Assembly (NCBI RefSeq): GCF_003937915.1 | Contig: NZ_RHUM01000010.1 | Coordinates: 46,613 to 110,612 of the forward strand | DNA from: Erwinia sp. 198 | GTDB lineage: Bacteria > Pseudomonadota > Gammaproteobacteria > Enterobacterales > Enterobacteriaceae | Reading direction: 5' to 3' | Length of the DNA: 64,000 nucleotides | Shown: piece by piece, positions 61,425-64,000 of the stretch | How the letters are laid out: each line of letters starts with the position of its first letter | Numbering within the stretch: position 1 is the first letter of the stretch | Notes under the pieces: model-generated | The model's input: the letters and a program-made list of their open reading frames with translations, nothing else | Database searches by the model: none | Told to the model about the DNA's origin: nothing | Position numbers and translations under genes: made by a program

Positions 61425-61514
61425 CGATAACGGCGATAACAGCGATAACAGCGATAACAGCGATAACAGCGATAACAGCGATAACAGCGATAACAGCGAT
61501 AACAGCGATAACAG
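61425..61514. repeat. Ten tandem copies of a 9-bp unit (CGATAACAG)
   Basis: Nine identical units plus a first unit with one change (CGATAACGG), uninterrupted for 90 bases. It ends against GTTATCG, making CGATAACAGGTTATCG a near-palindrome. It lies between the Pho boxes and muramidase module 2. Confidence 0.97.
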
Positions 61515-61587
61515 GTTATCGTTACAAATACAACTAAGCACAGCATGAAATTTTTCTGCGCGGTTTGATTGAGGAAGTATCAAATAT

Positions 61588-61997
61588 TCATCTCGCCTTC
61601 CTCGCTAAAAATTTTGTTAAAACCCTCACGACCATTTTTTTATAAATGGTTAAAACCCATTTACTCAGTCCTGACTGATTGTTTAATCTTGTCTCTGGGC
61701 GATATATTTCATACTTATAGTTTCCTCGATAAAAATTATATCCTCTTAGATTACGCCCGAATCCTGTCGTAATAGTCTCCCCAAAGACGCTATACTTTTC
61801 CTTTTTACCCTTATCAACTATTTCAGCTTTAACTTTTTTGCAATCAGTCAAAACCTGGCAGTCACTATCGTTGATATATATATATTATAATCACCTCCGA
61901 TAAATTTCACCTGTTCAAACTCAACCTGGGCGTTTACAGTGCAAGGAAAGGTATAAAACAGTGCCAACAGAATTATAAAAATCAACTTTATTTTCAT
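61588..61997 (-). pseudogene. Exported partner of muramidase 2 (candidate immunity), frameshifted in a TA repeat
   Basis: ATG at 61997 overlaps the effector stop (ATGA). The frame encodes a signal peptide (MKIKLIFIILLALFYTFPCT, then VNA-Q) and then shifts in the TA-dinucleotide run near 61874-61887. Removing one TA would join it to NDSDCQVLTDCKKVKAEIVD, continuing to FLARKAR at 61588, about 135 residues in total. The mature domain is basic with a Cys pair. I do not recognise it, and it is unlike the LprI-type partners of modules 1 and 3. As read the gene is broken. Confidence 0.65.
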
Positions 61998-62603
61998 TTT
62001 ATATTTTCCAATAAATATTTTATCCTTTGCCGATTTTCATCATCTTTTTTCAGTCGGGAGTGCGTTTTTATCAGCCTGACAACATCATTCTTGTCATTAT
62101 TTGAAAAAAACCTGACCATGCCAGTACGAAGCACGCCCTGGTACTTCATATCAATAAAGACATCTTTAATTCTTTGGTCTAAATCCAACCATGAGTTCGA
62201 GGCAGGCTTGCGGTACTTGTTGTAAAATCTTTTTGTATCAATGATATATTCATCACAGACTGCTTCAAACAGCTTCAGTTGCTGCGCTTCTGTTATCTCA
62301 CCAATTTCATTTTTATGCTGTCTGACGAATTTTTCAGCCTCACAAAATTTAAGCCGGCTGCCTGTTGAAATCTTTTCTGCTTTTTCCGCCGCTATCCCGG
62401 CTTTTAGCAAATAACCACGGGATCCCGCCGTGGTTCTGCTGCCCATATCGAATCCGCGTCCAATCGTCACGCCCGACGCATCCCCCTGACAAGCTGAGGC
62501 ATGGCCAGGCCAGGCCAGTGAATAACTCTGAATAATAACGACTTCCTCTGAAATTATTGCCTTCCGCGCGAAAAGTCAGTAGCCCTTCCTTTGGTTCCGA
62601 CAT
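61994..62603 (-). pseudogene. Pesticin-like muramidase copy 2, disrupted by two indels
   Basis: The gene opens MSEPKEGLLTFRAEGNNF like copy 3. Near 62531 it lacks one C, and near 62510 it has an extra CCTGG unit compared with copy 3, a net +4 shift. The reading frame resumes at (V)TIGRGFDMGSRTTAGSRG and runs to the stop at 61994. Glu14 lies before the break, Thr45 and Asp51 after it, so no single product carries the whole active site. A GTG-initiated C-terminal fragment (from 62470) would lack the catalytic Glu. The C-terminal half differs from copy 3. Confidence 0.8.
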
Positions 62604-62617
62604 AGCCTCTCCTTGTG
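62293..62617. repeat. Direct repeat copy A (5' part of muramidase 2)
   Basis: Aligns to 63680-64000 with about three substitutions plus the two indels (+5 and -1), covering the ribosome site and the first 100 or so codons. Beyond 62293 toward lower coordinates the similarity drops sharply. Confidence 0.9.
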
Positions 62618-62965
62618 CTTATTCGCCATTCAAATCTGAACAAAAATCATACACCTGCTTCGTGCATATCCGCAATAAATTTTCGATCAGTTCAGTATTA
62701 AGAGTCGTTAGTTATATTCGTCAACATTCCAGAAAAATGATTGATATCACTTGGGTGTTAAGGATTTTGACCAGATTTAATATAAGAAATTTGCGTTGAT
62801 TTTTATCCATAACTTGCCTGCCTTTGTAGTTAATAAGAGAATAGAAAAGCAGGGTAGTACACAAATCTAATTACACCCTATAATAATTATCGACCAATCG
62901 TATTCGACAATTTTTTCGTGACGAACTTGACCGTTCACAAACATCACTGAAATAAAACCTGTGAT
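62604..62965. other. AT-rich intergenic region between modules 2 and 3
   Basis: About 360 bases, strongly AT-rich, with no supported frame. It probably contains a promoter for copy 2 and the transcript end of module 3; no clear terminator hairpin seen. Confidence 0.5.
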
Positions 62966-63394
62966 TTATTGAAAGTCATATTTGTTATAAAAATTTATGC
63001 GTTGTTCATAAAATCGTACCATGCACTGACTATAAAGCGTATGCCATGCTGGCGAATCTATTATGACCTGATCGGCCCAGGCCTGACATTCACTTTGCAT
63101 ATATTTATCAAAATAGCCTTTAGCTTTTTTTGTTTTCTGAATAAACCCATTGTAATTCAAAAAATTATTTTTATTTTTTATTATTTCATTAATAAACGTT
63201 TGGTAAGTGCGATTGTAATCCGCATTACGTTTTAACTCCAGCGCCGTAAAACAGCCCGCTATAGCGCTAACAGGGCCTTCATTAAGGCAGAATGCCAGGG
63301 TACTCTCTTCTACTGTAGACGCCTGAGAAAATAGTGGCAGCGGCACAATACTCACCATGATAATAATCATCAACCTTATTTTTTTATAAAGCAT
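62966..63394 (-). CDS. LprI/DUF1311-like exported protein, candidate immunity to muramidase 3
   Basis: A 142-residue protein. A signal peptide (MLYKKIRLMIIIMVSIVPLP, likely cleaved near FSQAS) precedes a helical domain with four Cys: LAFCLNEG, AGCFTALE with RNADYNRTYQTFINEI, then MQSECQAWAD and YSQCMVRFYEQR. This Cys spacing and the NxxY helix match the LprI N-terminal/DUF1311 type of lysozyme inhibitors. It overlaps the muramidase gene by 11 bases. A periplasmic inhibitor next to a muramidase fits an immunity role; this is inferred. Confidence 0.68.
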   Translation of the reverse strand: MLYKKIRLMIIIMVSIVPLPLFSQASTVEESTLAFCLNEGPVSAIAGCFTALELKRNADYNRTYQTFINEIIKNKNNFLNYNGFIQKTKKAKGYFDKYMQSECQAWADQVIIDSPAWHTLYSQCMVRFYEQRINFYNKYDFQ

Positions 63395-63986
63395 TTTTTA
63401 ACGCCTCCCTTCTTCTTATATATCTGTCCTTACCATATAAACTTCCAATCGATTCAATTAATTTTAAAGCACTGCCAATCTCGTTACGCTTAAAAGAGGA
63501 TACATAACCAATTGTCATCGCCCCCTGATAGCGCATATCAATAAATACCTCTTTTAAAACCGGATGTAGCTCCCGCCAGGCTACCGCATTAGCGCCCTTA
63601 TATTTATTATAAAAACGCTTAGCTTTATTGACATATTCAGGGTAAACAGCTTCAAACAGCATCAGCTGCTGTAATTCCGTTATCTCACCAATTTCATTTT
63701 TATGCTGTCTGACGAATTTTTCAGCCTCACAAAATTTAAGCCGGCTGCCTGTTGAAATCTTTTCTGCTTTTTCCGCCGCTATCCCGGCTTTTATCAAATA
63801 ACTACGGGATTCCGCCGTGGTTCTGCTGCCCATATCGAATCCGCGTCCAATCGTCACGCCCGACGCATCCCCCTGACAAGCTGAGGCATGGCCAGGCCAG
63901 TGAATAACTCTGGAATAATAACGACTTCCTCTGAAATTATTGCCTTCCGCGCGAAAAGTCAGTAGCCCTTCCTTTGGTTCCGACAT
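63384..63986 (-). CDS. Pesticin/T4-lysozyme-like muramidase, candidate antibacterial effector (module 3, intact)
   Basis: A 200-residue protein starting at 63986 after acaaggagaggct. It has Glu14 (FRAEG), Thr45 and Asp51 (GVTIGRGFDMG) and the HWPG segment shared with module 1. The N-terminal half is nearly identical to copy 2 and related to module 1, while the C-terminal half (from about residue 105) is its own. There is no signal peptide, so delivery must rely on another system. It is AT-rich relative to ugp and overlaps its LprI-like partner. Confidence 0.78.
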   Translation of the reverse strand: MSEPKEGLLTFRAEGNNFRGSRYYSRVIHWPGHASACQGDASGVTIGRGFDMGSRTTAESRSYLIKAGIAAEKAEKISTGSRLKFCEAEKFVRQHKNEIGEITELQQLMLFEAVYPEYVNKAKRFYNKYKGANAVAWRELHPVLKEVFIDMRYQGAMTIGYVSSFKRNEIGSALKLIESIGSLYGKDRYIRRREALKNAL

Positions 63987-64000
63987 AGCCTCTCCTTGTG
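63680..64000. repeat. Direct repeat copy B (5' part of muramidase 3)
   Basis: Partner of 62293-62617; it reaches the window edge, so the repeat may extend further upstream of the gene. Confidence 0.9.

Larger units (their letters stand above)
61276..61587. other. 312-bp intergenic region: ugp regulatory region and a 9-bp repeat array
   Basis: Holds the ugpB leader, the Pho boxes (61341-61382) and the tandem array (61425-61514). Frames through the array are repeats only (Leu-Leu-Ser or Cys-Tyr-Arg) and are not genes. Confidence 0.75.

Noticed and set aside
61425..61514. CRISPR array
   Set aside because: The 9-bp units are directly tandem without spacers and no cas genes are present.
61158..61583. 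Minus-strand frame coding a long Leu-Leu-Ser repeat upstream of ugpB
   Set aside because: It is the translation of the 9-bp array and overlaps the ugpB signal peptide; not a gene.

Overview
The window is a GC-rich enterobacterial chromosome segment. Most genes follow the order known around minutes 75-77 of the Escherichia coli map: hofMNOPQ, mrcA, nudE, igaA, hslRO, pckA, envZ-ompR, greB, tex, feoAB, bioH, gntX, nfuA, malPQ, glpEGR, glpD, glgBXCAP, asd, yhgN, gntUK, gntR, yhhW, ryhB, yhhY, ggt, yhhA, ugpBAECQ. Protein divergence from E. coli, together with several missing neighbours (yrfG, feoC, gntT, malT and yhhX are not where E. coli has them), suggests another Enterobacterales family, plausibly Erwiniaceae (Pantoea/Mixta/Erwinia type). 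That family placement is an inference from gene content, not a phylogeny.

Layout. 1-2553 (minus): the hof DNA-uptake/pilus-like operon, with hofQ cut by the window edge. 2670-19824: housekeeping genes for peptidoglycan synthesis (mrcA), Nudix hydrolysis (nudE), the Rcs brake igaA, heat-shock proteins hslR/hslO, gluconeogenesis (pckA), the osmosensor EnvZ/OmpR, transcription factors greB/tex and ferrous iron uptake feoAB. 19920-24191: a GH13 sugar phosphorylase, a DUF1471 periplasmic protein, bioH, gntX and nfuA. 24578-25913: an AT-rich insert with a pesticin-like muramidase, a small exported protein and an orphan XRE regulator. 26084-34908: malPQ, glpEGR and glpD. 34984-35572: a HigBA/RelE-type toxin-antitoxin pair. 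35783-46879: the complete glycogen operon glgBXCAP and asd. 47121-49152: yhgN, then an AT-rich cluster of three unknown genes, one of them frameshifted. 49173-56182: the gluconate genes, yhhW, the Fur-controlled sRNA gene ryhB (recognised from sequence), yhhY, ggt and yhhA. 56339-61275: the ugp glycerol-3-phosphate operon with phased Pho boxes. 61425-64000: a 10-copy 9-bp tandem array, then two more muramidase modules, one broken and one intact.

Metabolic theme: carbon storage and overflow. Maltodextrin and glycogen phosphorolysis (malP, malQ, glgP, glgX), glycogen synthesis (glgC, glgA, glgB), glycerol-3-phosphate import and oxidation (ugp, glpD), gluconate import and phosphorylation (gntU, gntK) and gluconeogenesis (pckA) lie together, as in related enterics.

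Most interesting element: three loci (24578-25565, 61588-62603, 62966-63986) encode signal-less T4-lysozyme/pesticin-type muramidases that share the same N-terminus and the Glu14/Thr45/Asp51 triad arrangement. Each overlaps a short downstream gene for an exported protein; two of the three partners resemble LprI/DUF1311-type lysozyme inhibitors. They look like effector-immunity modules, probably interbacterial. Copies 2 and 3 share about 320 bp of nearly identical DNA at the 5' end and then diverge, and copy 2 is disrupted by slippage-type indels in both genes.
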